Below, piece after piece: positions 32,820 through 41,024 of a stretch of DNA of 64,000 nt. The DNA comes from Nonomuraea deserti (GTDB lineage: Bacteria; Actinomycetota; Actinomycetes; Streptosporangiales; Streptosporangiaceae). The translations under genes were made by a program, and so were the position numbers. Within the stretch, counting starts at the first letter, position 1; every line of letters starts with the position of its first letter. The notes beneath the pieces are model-generated. The model saw only the letters and a list, made by a program, of their open reading frames with translations. It had not been told where the DNA came from and did no database searches. The stretch covers positions 1 to 64,000 of the forward strand of contig NZ_SMKO01000018.1 of assembly GCF_004348685.1 (NCBI RefSeq). The letters run 5' to 3'.

Positions 32820-33914
32820 ATGAGCAAGCCACGCGTCGCCGTCGTTTTCGGAGGTCGCAATTCTGAGCACGCCGTGTCCCTGATGGGCGCGGGCAGCGTT
32901 CTGGATGCGATCGACAGGAGCAGATACGAGGTGATCCCCATCGGGATCGCCCAGGACGGCAGGTGGGTGCTGGCGACGTCCGACCAGCGGTTCGCCATCG
33001 AGTCGGGCGAGCTGCCGGTCGTCGACGGCGCGGGCGCGGCGCTGGCGCTGCCGTCGGGCGGCAGTTCGCTGGTGGCGTACGACTCGGGCAGCATTCCCGT
33101 GGAGCTCGGCTCGGTCGACGTGGTGTTCCCGGTGATGCACGGGCCGTTCGCGGAGGACGGCACGATCCAGGGCCTGCTGGAGATGGCCGGCGTGCGTTAC
33201 GTCGGCTCGGGTGTGCTGGCCAGCGCCGTCGGCATGGACAAGGCTCACATGAAGACCGTGATGGCCGCCGCGGGGCTGCCCATCGGCCGCTACGTCGTCG
33301 TCCGCGACCGCGACTGGCGGCTCGACCGGGAGCGCGTGGTCAAGGAGGCCGAGGAGCTCGGTTTCCCGGTGTTCGTCAAGCCCGCCAGGGCCGGTTCCTC
33401 GCAGGGCATCTCCAAGGCGTCCGACCGGTCCCAGCTGGAGGCGGCGGTGGAGGCCGCCAGGCAGCACGACCCGAAGGTGCTCATCGAGGCCGCCATCGCC
33501 GGCCGCGAGATCGAGTGCGCGGTGCTGGAGTCGCCCGGCGACGAGCCGGCCGCGGCGTCGATCCCGGGCGAGGTCAGGGTCGAGGGCGGGCAGGAGTTCT
33601 TCGACTTCGAGGCGAAGTACTACCCCGACCAGATGTCGCTCACCGTGCCCGCCGACATCCCGGCCGAGACGGTCGAGGAGCTTCGGGCGATGGCGGTGCG
33701 CGCGTTCGAGGCGCTCGACTGCGAGGGGCTCGCGCGGGTCGACTTCTTCTACACGCCCGACGGCGGGCTCGTCTTCAACGAGATCAACACCATGCCGGGG
33801 TTCACGTCGTTGTCGGTGGCGCCGCAGCTCTGGGCGGCCTCGGGCCTGCCCTATCCGGCGCTGGTCGACCGGCTCATCCAGCTCGCGCTGGCCCGGTCGG
33901 CGGGGCTCCGCTGA
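32820..33914 (+). CDS. ddl: D-alanine--D-alanine ligase
   Basis: 364 residues. Joins two D-alanines for peptidoglycan. ATP-grasp features: GGRNSEHAVS (11-20), VKPARAGSSQGISKA (186-200), and the metal-binding end FNEINTMPGFTS. The specificity loop reads EAKY (264-267); tyrosine at this place marks D-Ala ligases, whereas D-lactate ligases of glycopeptide-resistant bacteria have another residue. So this copy should make the normal dipeptide. It lies downstream of gpsA. Confidence 0.96.
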   Translation: MSKPRVAVVFGGRNSEHAVSLMGAGSVLDAIDRSRYEVIPIGIAQDGRWVLATSDQRFAIESGELPVVDGAGAALALPSGGSSLVAYDSGSIPVELGSVDVVFPVMHGPFAEDGTIQGLLEMAGVRYVGSGVLASAVGMDKAHMKTVMAAAGLPIGRYVVVRDRDWRLDRERVVKEAEELGFPVFVKPARAGSSQGISKASDRSQLEAAVEAARQHDPKVLIEAAIAGREIECAVLESPGDEPAAASIPGEVRVEGGQEFFDFEAKYYPDQMSLTVPADIPAETVEELRAMAVRAFEALDCEGLARVDFFYTPDGGLVFNEINTMPGFTSLSVAPQLWAASGLPYPALVDRLIQLALARSAGLR

Positions 33915-33926
33915 ACGATCACCCGA

Positions 33927-34349
33927 TCAGCGGGCCGACATCTGGGCGATCGGTTTCGACAGGTCCGCGAGCACCTCGGCGGCCACGTGCTCGCCTCCGA
34001 CGGTGACCTCCACGTACGCGGTGCCGGTCACCGCGGTGAACAACGTGGGCCTTTCGGGATCGGCGAACCAGCCCACGCCGCCGATCTCCTGGAGCTGGTC
34101 GGTGGGCGCCATCCTGACCGGGCGGCCCACCCCGCAGCGCAGCGCGATGGCTCCTTCGCCCCAGACGCCGACGTATGGTGACTCCGGCGTGGACGTGCCG
34201 CGCGGGTCACCGTCGAGGGTCGCGGGCAGCAGCCCGGCCAGCTTGTCGCACGCGGCCACCGCTTCCCCCTGCGGGGTGGGCGGATCGACCCGCACCGTGC
34301 CGCACCCGGCGAGCGTCAGCAGAACGAGCAGGACGGCGGCGGCACGCAT
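33927..34349 (-). CDS. DUF3515 lipoprotein
   Basis: 140 residues. The lipoprotein signal ends in the lipobox LAGC (C16), so it is anchored outside the membrane. The remainder matches the DUF3515 pattern (ACDKLAGLLPATLDG, and VGRPVRM near the middle) seen beside ddl and thiL in many actinobacteria, including Rv2980 of M. tuberculosis. Function unknown. It converges with ddl with only 12 bases between stops and follows the RAM-domain gene on the same strand. Confidence 0.88.
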   Translation of the reverse strand: MRAAAVLLVLLTLAGCGTVRVDPPTPQGEAVAACDKLAGLLPATLDGDPRGTSTPESPYVGVWGEGAIALRCGVGRPVRMAPTDQLQEIGGVGWFADPERPTLFTAVTGTAYVEVTVGGEHVAAEVLADLSKPIAQMSAR

Positions 34350-34362
34350 GCGACGACTACCC

Positions 34363-34596
34363 TCAGATGTGGACGATCGGACACGTCAGGGTACGCGTGA
34401 TCCCCTCCACCGCCTGAATCTGCGCGACGACGAGCTTGCCCAGCTCGTCGACGTTGTTGGCCTCCGCGCGCACGATCACGTCGTACGGCCCTGTCACGTC
34501 TTCCGCCTGAGTGACCCCGGGAATGCCGGAAATCTCGTGGGCCACGGCAGCGGCCTTGCCTACCTCGGTCTGAATAAGGATGTAGGCCTGCACCAT
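34363..34596 (-). CDS. Stand-alone Lrp/AsnC RAM-domain protein
   Basis: 77 residues, only the ligand-binding (RAM) domain of Lrp/AsnC regulators with no HTH: VQAYILIQTEVGKAAAVAHEISGIPGV, GPYDVIVRAEANNVDEL, then the final strand. Stand-alone RAM proteins form oligomers that bind amino acids and may modulate full-length Lrp proteins. It is divergent from thiL with 47 bases between, and the DUF3515 gene follows after 13 bases. Confidence 0.9.
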   Translation of the reverse strand: MVQAYILIQTEVGKAAAVAHEISGIPGVTQAEDVTGPYDVIVRAEANNVDELGKLVVAQIQAVEGITRTLTCPIVHI

Positions 34597-34643
34597 TACG
34601 TCCTCCTGGGCGATTGGATCACGCCGATGGGTAACCGTACCCT

Positions 34644-35612
34644 GTGTGCGTCAGGAGGTGCGTCATCACAGTCGGAGATCTCGGCGAATTCGGTGTGGTA
34701 AATCGTATTACCGGACGCCTTCCCCAGGGTGCGGCGGTGATACTCGGGCCGGGTGACGACGCCGCCGTGGTGGCCGCGCCCGACAGGCGTGTCGTGGTCT
34801 CGACCGACCTGCTGCTGGAGGGCCGGCACTTCCGCCGCGACTGGTCCGGCGGCTATGACGTGGGGCGCAAGGCCGCGGCCCAGAACCTCGCCGACGTGGC
34901 CGCCATGGGCGCTGTCCCCACCTCGATCGTGGTGGGGCTCGGCATCCCCGCCGACCTGCCCCTGACCTGGCTCGACGAGCTGACCGACGGGTTCCGCGAC
35001 GAGTGTGCCGTGGTCGGCGCCAGTGTGGCCGGCGGCGACGTCACCCGGTGTGACCAGGTCGTCATCGGGGTGACCGCGCTGGGCGATCTGGAGGGGCGTG
35101 CTCCCGTGCTCCGCTCGGGAGCCCGGCCGGGGCACGTGGTGGCGGTGACGGGCCGGCTCGGGTACGCGGCCGCCGGATGGGCGCTGCTGGAGGAGGGCCT
35201 GCCGGCCGGCTCGTCGGCCCTGGAGGAGGTCGTGGCCGGGCATCGCAGGCCGTCCCCTCCGTACGCGATGGGGCCGCGGGCGGCCGAGCTGGGCGCCCGC
35301 GCGATGCTCGATGTCAGTGACGGGCTGCTGCAGGACCTCGGCCACGTCGCCGAGGCCAGCGGGGTGCGGATCGAGCTGGATCCCCAGTCGTTCGCCGTGG
35401 CGGAGCCGGTCGCGGTGGCGGCGAAGGAGGTGGGTGCCGATCCGCTGGAGTGGGTGCTCACGGGGGGTGAGGATCACGCGCTCGCGGCGGTTTTCCCTCC
35501 AGAGGTACGCCTGCCGGAATCGTGGCAGGTCGTGGGCCGCGTGGTCGAAGGTGCCGGCGTCGTGGTGTATGGCCGGGAGATCGGACGTCGCGGCTGGGAT
35601 CACTTTGAGTGA
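34644..35612 (+). CDS. thiL: Thiamine-monophosphate kinase
   Basis: 322 residues from GTG 34644. Phosphorylates thiamine monophosphate to the active cofactor. LGEFGVVNRI, GPGDDAAVV, STDLLLEGRHF, AAQNLADVAAMGA and VASVAGGD-type motifs of the AIR-synthase/ThiL fold are present, with LTGGEDHAL near the end. The start is uncertain: GTG 34644 has no Shine-Dalgarno, but AGGAGG at 34653-34658 stands just before an ATC codon (34665) where the family's usual start would be. thiD lies 1.9 kb downstream. Confidence 0.93.
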   Translation: MCVRRCVITVGDLGEFGVVNRITGRLPQGAAVILGPGDDAAVVAAPDRRVVVSTDLLLEGRHFRRDWSGGYDVGRKAAAQNLADVAAMGAVPTSIVVGLGIPADLPLTWLDELTDGFRDECAVVGASVAGGDVTRCDQVVIGVTALGDLEGRAPVLRSGARPGHVVAVTGRLGYAAAGWALLEEGLPAGSSALEEVVAGHRRPSPPYAMGPRAAELGARAMLDVSDGLLQDLGHVAEASGVRIELDPQSFAVAEPVAVAAKEVGADPLEWVLTGGEDHALAAVFPPEVRLPESWQVVGRVVEGAGVVVYGREIGRRGWDHFE

Positions 35613-35737
35613 CTACTTGTCCCGATTTGCGTGAAAGTTTCCGGATTTGGGGCGTGACTAGCGGGATTGTTGTGACAGCGGCGTAGTGAAGGTGTTATGA
35701 AGATTGGCGGCCACTGTAACCGGGAGAAAGGGCAGCC

Positions 35738-37525
35738 ATGGGCCGCCACGGCACAGGTGGATCCGAAGACGGGGACGAACGGGGGAACGGCAGCGCATTC
35801 TGGGGTCCTGACGAGGAGGTCGAGCAGCAGCCAGGCTGGCCTTCCCTGCCGGACCAGCCCGAGGTGACGGGCCAGTGGGCTCCCATGCCACGGCGTACGG
35901 ACGCACCGCCGCCGCGCGCGCCGCAGTCCGAGCCGTTCGAGACCACCGGAGCCTTCGCGCTGCCCGCCGACGCCGCCAGCGGATTCCCACCGGCCAGCGA
36001 CTCCAGGAGCCCGTTCCAGCCGCCTCAGAGGGGCGAGGAGGCCGGGCCGATGGAGACGACGGGCGCGTTCGCCCGCCCGCCCGAGTGGGGCCCGCCCGCC
36101 GACCGACCCTTCAACCGACCCGGCGCAGGCCCTACGGGTGATCCCGCCGACCAGACGGCTGTGTTCGGCGGACCCGCCGGCATGCCGGCTCCCGGGGCCC
36201 CGGGTTCGGGCCATGCGAGCGCCTTCAGCCGTCCCGCGGACGACGGGCAGTTCGGCGACCCGGCCCACCAGCCGTTCGGCGACCCCGCCCACCAGCCGTT
36301 CGGCGGCCCTGCGAACCAGCCTGGTCCGTTCGGCGCACCCGGAGAACGTTCTGATCCGTTCGCATCGGACGACAGGTCCGGGCCGTTCGGGGGGCCGGAC
36401 GACCGGACCGCGTTCTTCGACGGTGCCGCGGATCGTTCCGGGTTCTTCGACGAGCCCGATGACCGTACCGCCAGATTCGACGTACCCCCGGGCCCTGTCC
36501 ACAGCAGCGGCCCGCCCGAGCCCGGCGACGTCAAGGTGGCCGGAGCGCCGACCGCCGCGCACGCGCCGGCCTGGGCCAATACGGAGACCGGGTTCCTGGG
36601 CTCCGGCTGGTCGTCCGACTCCGGCCCCGGCGAGCCTGAGGAGCCCCGCGACCGTCGCGGCCGCCGCAAGGGCCGCCGTGACGACGAGCTGCTCCCCGGC
36701 GCCTCGCCGAGCGGCGGCAAGGGCCGGGTCGCGCTGCTGTCCGTCGCCGCCGTGGCCGTCGTGCTCGGCGGCACCGTGGCGGGCGTCAAGTTCATGAGCA
36801 CCTCCGGCGGCACGGACAAGTGCGCCGGCACCACGTGCGCGGCCGTGCAGGGCGCCACCAACCGGCCGGGACCGGAGGTCTCCCAGCCTCCCGTGGAGGA
36901 GACCGAGCCGGAAGAGGAGCCCTCGGACGAGCCGGTGAAGGACACCGGACCGGCCGAGACCCCGACGCCCACCGTCACGTATAATCCGCGCCCGCGCCAC
37001 ACGGAGCAGGCCAGGCCGACGCCCACCAAGACCAGGGTGAAGAAGTCGAAGGAGCCGGCCAAGGAGCCCGCGCAGGAGCCGGCGCAGGAGCCGGACGAGG
37101 AGAGCGTGCCTCAGGACACGCCGATGGACCAGCCCTCCTCCGTGGACGCCGACATCGGCGCCGCCCCGACCACCACCAGCGTCCCTGAGCCCACGGACAG
37201 CGGATCCTTCGGGTCGCCGCCCGGCACCGGCTCGGTGAACGTCCAGCAGACCATCAGACAGCGGATGACCACGTACGCGGTCAACCTGCGCCTCTCCAAC
37301 ACCTCGACGGAGACGCTGCAGAACCCCACGGTCTCCGTCCCGGTCGAGGGCAGGGTCGTGGACGTACGGGGCGCCGACTGGACGCAGGACGGCGACCTGC
37401 TGATCCTCGACGTGTCGGCGCAGCTGGCCGCAGGGGCGACGGTCGAGGTGTCGTTCACCGCGACGGGCAGGGGAGCGCCGGCGGCCAACTGCGGGATGGT
37501 CACCGGGGAGTGCGTCGTCAGCTGA
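35738..37525 (+). CDS. Membrane protein with disordered arm and CBM2-like end
   Basis: 595 residues. About 1-325 is low complexity (Pro, Gly, Asp, Phe), with repeats such as [19 protein letters not shown] and variants of DDRTAFFD. A basic segment ([13 protein letters not shown]) precedes one membrane helix (about 331-350). Outside lie a Cys pair (CAGTTC), a Pro/Glu/Thr/Lys-rich stalk, and a C-terminal domain (about 500-595; [33 protein letters not shown]) whose pattern resembles a CBM2 or similar beta-sandwich. It is perhaps an envelope sensor or wall-binding protein. The ATG follows GAAAGGG. Confidence 0.7.
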   Translation: MGRHGTGGSEDGDERGNGSAFWGPDEEVEQQPGWPSLPDQPEVTGQWAPMPRRTDAPPPRAPQSEPFETTGAFALPADAASGFPPASDSRSPFQPPQRGEEAGPMETTGAFARPPEWGPPADRPFNRPGAGPTGDPADQTAVFGGPAGMPAPGAPGSGHASAFSRPADDGQFGDPAHQPFGDPAHQPFGGPANQPGPFGAPGERSDPFASDDRSGPFGGPDDRTAFFDGAADRSGFFDEPDDRTARFDVPPGPVHSSGPPEPGDVKVAGAPTAAHAPAWANTETGFLGSGWSSDSGPGEPEEPRDRRGRRKGRRDDELLPGASPSGGKGRVALLSVAAVAVVLGGTVAGVKFMSTSGGTDKCAGTTCAAVQGATNRPGPEVSQPPVEETEPEEEPSDEPVKDTGPAETPTPTVTYNPRPRHTEQARPTPTKTRVKKSKEPAKEPAQEPAQEPDEESVPQDTPMDQPSSVDADIGAAPTTTSVPEPTDSGSFGSPPGTGSVNVQQTIRQRMTTYAVNLRLSNTSTETLQNPTVSVPVEGRVVDVRGADWTQDGDLLILDVSAQLAAGATVEVSFTATGRGAPAANCGMVTGECVVS

Positions 37526-37542
37526 GTGGTTGGATAGGGGAC

Positions 37543-38370
37543 ATGACGGAGCGATCCCCGCAAAGCGCCCCTTCCACTGCGGTTCTCACCCCGCCACGCG
37601 TGCTGACCGTCGCCGGCTCCGACTCAGGGGGCGGCGCGGGCATCCAGGCCGACCTGAAGACCATGATGGCCATGGGCGTCCACGGCATGAGCGTCATCGC
37701 CGCCGTGACCGCCCAGAACTCGCTGGGCGTCCAGGGTTACTGGGAGCTGCCGCCCGAGGCCGTGCGCGCGCAGCTCGACTCGGTGCTCGGCGACATCGGC
37801 GCGCAGGCGGTGAAGACCGGCATGCTCGCCTCGCCGGTGCTGGTGGAGACGGTGGCCGACGCGCTCGGCCCATACGACGCGCCGCTGGTCGTGGACCCCG
37901 TCGGGGTGTCGAAGCACGGCAACTCGTTGCTCGCTCCCGAAGCCGTCGAGACGATGAGGACGCGCCTGCTGCCCGTGGCCACCGTGGTGACGCCGAACCT
38001 GTGGGAGGTGGAGCAGCTCACCTCGGTCAAGGTCGAGGACGAGGACGGCCTGCGCAGGGCCGCCGACGCCGTACTGGAGCTGGGGCCCGCCTGGGCGCTG
38101 ATCAAGGGCGGCCACCTGCCCGGCGACCCGGTCGACCTGCTCACCGACGGCACAGAGGAGTTCCGCTTCGCCGCGGAACGCCTCGACAACCGCCACACCC
38201 ACGGCACGGGCTGCACGCTCGCCTCGGCCATCGCCTCCCGCCTGGCGGTTGGCGACGACGTGCCGTCAGCGGTGGGCAAGGCAAAGGAGTACGTGACGGG
38301 AGCGATCGCCAGGGGTTTCCCCCTGGGCGGCGGCATCGGCCCCGTCGACCACGCCTGGCGCTGGCGCTGA
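37543..38370 (+). CDS. thiD: Hydroxymethylpyrimidine/phosphomethylpyrimidine kinase
   Basis: 275 residues from ATG 37543, preceded by AGGGGAC. Phosphorylates HMP and HMP-P for thiamine synthesis. Ribokinase-like: [21 protein letters not shown] near the start, [24 protein letters not shown], and the anion hole with catalytic Asp region [14 protein letters not shown]. The start 11 codons earlier would overlap the previous gene. It may be transcribed with the upstream membrane gene (17 bases). Confidence 0.94.
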   Translation: MTERSPQSAPSTAVLTPPRVLTVAGSDSGGGAGIQADLKTMMAMGVHGMSVIAAVTAQNSLGVQGYWELPPEAVRAQLDSVLGDIGAQAVKTGMLASPVLVETVADALGPYDAPLVVDPVGVSKHGNSLLAPEAVETMRTRLLPVATVVTPNLWEVEQLTSVKVEDEDGLRRAADAVLELGPAWALIKGGHLPGDPVDLLTDGTEEFRFAAERLDNRHTHGTGCTLASAIASRLAVGDDVPSAVGKAKEYVTGAIARGFPLGGGIGPVDHAWRWR

Positions 38371-38774
38371 CCGTCTCGCCAGACCCTCAGCCACCCGTTC
38401 GAGCGAGGGAAGACCGCACGCCGCTCGCCGGGACGCTGAACCGCCCTCAGCTCGCCGGGCGCGCCAGGGGACCGAAGCGCCGCCCGCGCCCCGCACCGGC
38501 TCTCCTGAGGCGTGCATCGCGTCCCTCACGGGGCTTCCCTCGGGGCGTGCGTCGGGCTCTTCTCGGGCCGTGTCGCGTTCCGCGCCGGGCTCTCCTGACG
38601 CCGCACGTCACGCCCCCACCGGCTCCCAGAGGCGTGCGTCGCGTCCTGACCGGCCCTCAAGGGCTTCGCCGTGGCCCGCGCCTTACCGACCCGCCCAAGC
38701 GTTCCTCGGGCCCCGGTGAGGCGCTTCGGAGGTGAGGCGGCAGGCGACGAGCGTCACGAGGGCGGGGATGACGA
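38371..38774. other. Gene-free spacer with degenerate repeats
   Basis: About 400 bases between convergent thiD and rpmB with no gene. GGCGTGCGTCGCGTCC-like units followed by CCGGCTCTCCTGA-like units recur three or four times (about 38505-38665) with many differences. No promoter is recognised. Confidence 0.5.
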
Positions 38775-38808
38775 AAGCCCGCCGGTTCCCTCGGGAACGG
38801 ACGGGCTT
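38775..38808 (-). terminator. Terminator of rpmB
   Basis: Bases 38775-38790 and 38793-38808 form a 16-position stem with two mismatches, starting AAGCCCG and ending CGGGCTT, with a very small loop. It lies 15 bases after the rpmB stop on the minus strand and ends in TTTCG on that strand. Confidence 0.78.
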
Positions 38809-38823
38809 CGTGAGACGTGCGGA

Positions 38824-39009
38824 CTAGCGGGTGACCTTGCCCGCCTTGATGCACGAGGTGCACACGTTCAGCTTCTTCGGCGTGCCGCCGACGACCGCGC
38901 GGACCGTCTGGATGTTGGGGTTCCAACGACGGCGGGTGCGGCGGTGGGAGTGTGACACGTTGTTGCCGAACGTCGGCCCCTTGCGGCAGACATCGCAGAC
39001 GGAAGCCAC
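38824..39009 (-). CDS. rpmB: 50S ribosomal protein L28
   Basis: 61 residues from GTG 39009, preceded by AAGGAG. A component of the large ribosomal subunit. Four cysteines in two CxxC pairs (C5, C8, C50, C53) mark it as the zinc-binding form; zinc-free paralogues are used under zinc limitation in many actinobacteria. It begins [15 protein letters not shown] and includes [14 protein letters not shown]. It is divergent from the DAK2 gene, sharing a symmetric promoter region. Confidence 0.95.
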   Translation of the reverse strand: MASVCDVCRKGPTFGNNVSHSHRRTRRRWNPNIQTVRAVVGGTPKKLNVCTSCIKAGKVTR

Positions 39010-39096
39010 GGTATCGCTCCTTAAAACAGTCGATGTAGCCCTGTCCGCGGATGAATTCCGGGCGGAGGGCATGCCGGGACAACCGGCCAGCCAGAC

Positions 39097-39166
39097 GAGA
39101 ATATCCGATCCACCCCGATGGGCGCGAACCAGAGCACTGGACCGGGTCCGATGCGGCGATATTCTC
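39097..39166. promoter_or_regulatory. Mirror-image divergent promoters for rpmB and DAK2 gene
   Basis: GAGAATATC (39097-39105) and GATATTCTC (39158-39166) are perfect inverted copies, so each strand carries the same -10 candidate, TATTCT, facing outward. For the plus strand CTGGAC lies 17 bases upstream as a weak -35. The mirrored copies could also be bound by one regulator. Confidence 0.55.
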
Positions 39167-39207
39167 CTCGCACAACCGTAGCGCATCGGGGAGGTCGGAG
39201 GGCCGGC

Positions 39208-40755
39208 ATGAAGATCCTCGACCCGCCCGCCGTGCGCCGCTGGGCCCGCCTGGCAGCCGACGCGCTGGGCCAGGCCAGGACGGAGATCGACGCGCTCAAC
39301 GTGTTCCCCGTCGCCGACGGCGACACCGGCACCAACCTGCACCTGACCATGCTGTCGGCGGCCGAGGCCGTCGAGTCGCTGCCCGACGACGTGGACGCGG
39401 CAGTGGTGTGGCAGACCCTCTCGTACGGCGCCCTCGTCGGGGCGCGCGGCAACTCCGGGGTGATCGTCAGCCAGGCGCTGCGCGGTCTCGCCGAGGTGCT
39501 GAAGGACGGTCCCGACCTGCGCGCCGGGCTGCTCAGGGCCGCCACGCTGGCCAGGGAGGCGGTGGCCAGGCCGGTCGAGGGCACGGTGCTGAGCGTGCTG
39601 GAGTCCGCCGCCAGAGCCGTCCAGGACACCGACGGCGGAGACCTGGAGGCGGTGGCGCGGCAGGCGGCGGAGGAGGCCAGGGTCGCGCTGCGCCGGACGA
39701 CCGGCCAGCTCGATGTGCTGGCCCGCAGCGGCGTCGTGGACGCGGGCGGCGCCGGTGCGGCGATCGTGCTCGAGACGCTCGCCTCCGTGATCACCGGCTC
39801 GTCCGCCGGCCACTACGACGTTCCCGCGCCGACCGCGCGGGTGGCACCGATGGCGGAGGTGGGGGCGGGATACGAGGTGATGTACCTGCTGGACGCCGGT
39901 GACCGCGCGGTGCGCACGCTGCGCGAGGAGCTCGACGCCATGGGCGACTCGCTGGTCGTGGTCGGCGGCGAGGGACTGTGGAACGTGCACGTCCACGTGG
40001 CCGAGGCGGGCCCGGCGGTCGAGGCGGGGCTGCGGGCGGGCAGGCCGCACCGGATCCGGATCACGTACCTGGCCGAACGCACCCACCGCGGCGGCGCGGG
40101 CAGGGGCGTGGTGGCGGTGGCCGCGGGTGACGGGATCGCGGCGCTGTTCGAGGAGTGCGGCGCGGTCGTGGTGCGGCGCGCCCCCGGCGCCAGGCCCACG
40201 CTGCCCGCCATGCTGGCCGCGATCAGGCAGGCGGGCGGCGAGGTGGCCGTCCTGCCGAACGACGAGGGCGTCAGGGCGGTCGCCGCCGCGGCCGCGGAGA
40301 TCGCCCGCGAGGACGGCGCCACGATCAGCGTGCTGCCCACGGAAGCCACCGTGCAGGGGCTGGCGGCGCTGGCCGTACACGATCCGCTGCGCCGTTTCGA
40401 CGACGACGTGGTCGCGATGACGGACGCGGCGGGCCACACGCGGCGCGGTCACGTGACGGTGGCCGACAGGGAGGCGTTCACCAGCGCGGGGTTGTGCCGC
40501 CCCGGTGACGTGCTCGGCCTGATCGACGGGGACGTGGCCGTGATCGGCGACACGATCGACCACGTGGCCACCACGGTCGTGGACCGGATGGTGGCGGGCG
40601 GCGGCGAGCTGGTCACCCTGGTCACGGGCGCGCAGGCGCCCGCCGGCCTCGCCGGCCGCGTCGAGGACCATCTCAGGCGTACGCGCCCCGACGTCGACCT
40701 CGTCGTGTACGACGGCGAGCAGGGCGGCTACCCGCTCCTCATCGGGGTGGAGTGA
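39208..40755 (+). CDS. DAK2/DhaL-domain protein, FakA-like kinase
   Basis: 515 residues from ATG 39208, preceded by GGAGG. An N-terminal DhaL domain binds ATP-Mg through [13 protein letters not shown] (31-43) and [12 protein letters not shown]. The C-terminal half matches the fatty acid kinase FakA family (DhaL plus DegV-interacting region). FakA phosphorylates fatty acids held by a FakB protein; the M. tuberculosis counterpart is Rv2975c-Rv2974c, also next to recG. No FakB gene is in the window. The gene end is duplicated in tandem downstream. Confidence 0.9.
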   Translation: MKILDPPAVRRWARLAADALGQARTEIDALNVFPVADGDTGTNLHLTMLSAAEAVESLPDDVDAAVVWQTLSYGALVGARGNSGVIVSQALRGLAEVLKDGPDLRAGLLRAATLAREAVARPVEGTVLSVLESAARAVQDTDGGDLEAVARQAAEEARVALRRTTGQLDVLARSGVVDAGGAGAAIVLETLASVITGSSAGHYDVPAPTARVAPMAEVGAGYEVMYLLDAGDRAVRTLREELDAMGDSLVVVGGEGLWNVHVHVAEAGPAVEAGLRAGRPHRIRITYLAERTHRGGAGRGVVAVAAGDGIAALFEECGAVVVRRAPGARPTLPAMLAAIRQAGGEVAVLPNDEGVRAVAAAAAEIAREDGATISVLPTEATVQGLAALAVHDPLRRFDDDVVAMTDAAGHTRRGHVTVADREAFTSAGLCRPGDVLGLIDGDVAVIGDTIDHVATTVVDRMVAGGGELVTLVTGAQAPAGLAGRVEDHLRRTRPDVDLVVYDGEQGGYPLLIGVE

Positions 40756-40873
40756 CGGCGAGCAGGGCATGGAATGACGGCGAGCACGGCGGTTGCCCGC
40801 TTCTCGTCGGGGTGGAATGACGGCGAGCGAGGCAGTTACCCGCTCCTGGTCGGCGTGGAATGACGGCGGGCGC
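40711..40873 (+). repeat. 43-bp tandem repeats spanning the DAK2 stop
   Basis: The last 14 codons and stop of the DAK2 gene (40711-40755) are followed by a truncated copy (40753-40774), two near-complete copies (40775-40817, 40818-40860) and a fragment. Copies share TGACGGCGAGC, CCCGCT and TCGGGGTGGAA with 10-20 percent changes. The 43-bp unit does not keep the frame. Confidence 0.9.
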
Positions 40874-41024
40874 CGTCCCGCGGGAGTGCTCGCCGGGTCG
40901 GAGGCCGGAGGACCCGGCGGGCGCGGTCCGTGTGGGCCCGGATTCCCGGTGAAGGCCGTCCGAGCGGCACGCGGGCGGCTCAGGAGGGGATTCCTGTCGG
41001 CCTCAGGCGGTAGAACTAAGTGCC

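Noticed and set aside
32820-33914. D-Ala-D-Lac ligase (glycopeptide self-resistance)
   Set aside because: The EAKY specificity loop is that of D-Ala-D-Ala ligases, and no vanH- or vanX-like genes are adjacent.
34820-35612. Possible purM-type AIR synthase instead of thiL
   Set aside because: Length, GPGDDAAVV and STDLLLEGRHF, and the ddl-DUF3515-thiL context fit thiamine-monophosphate kinase.
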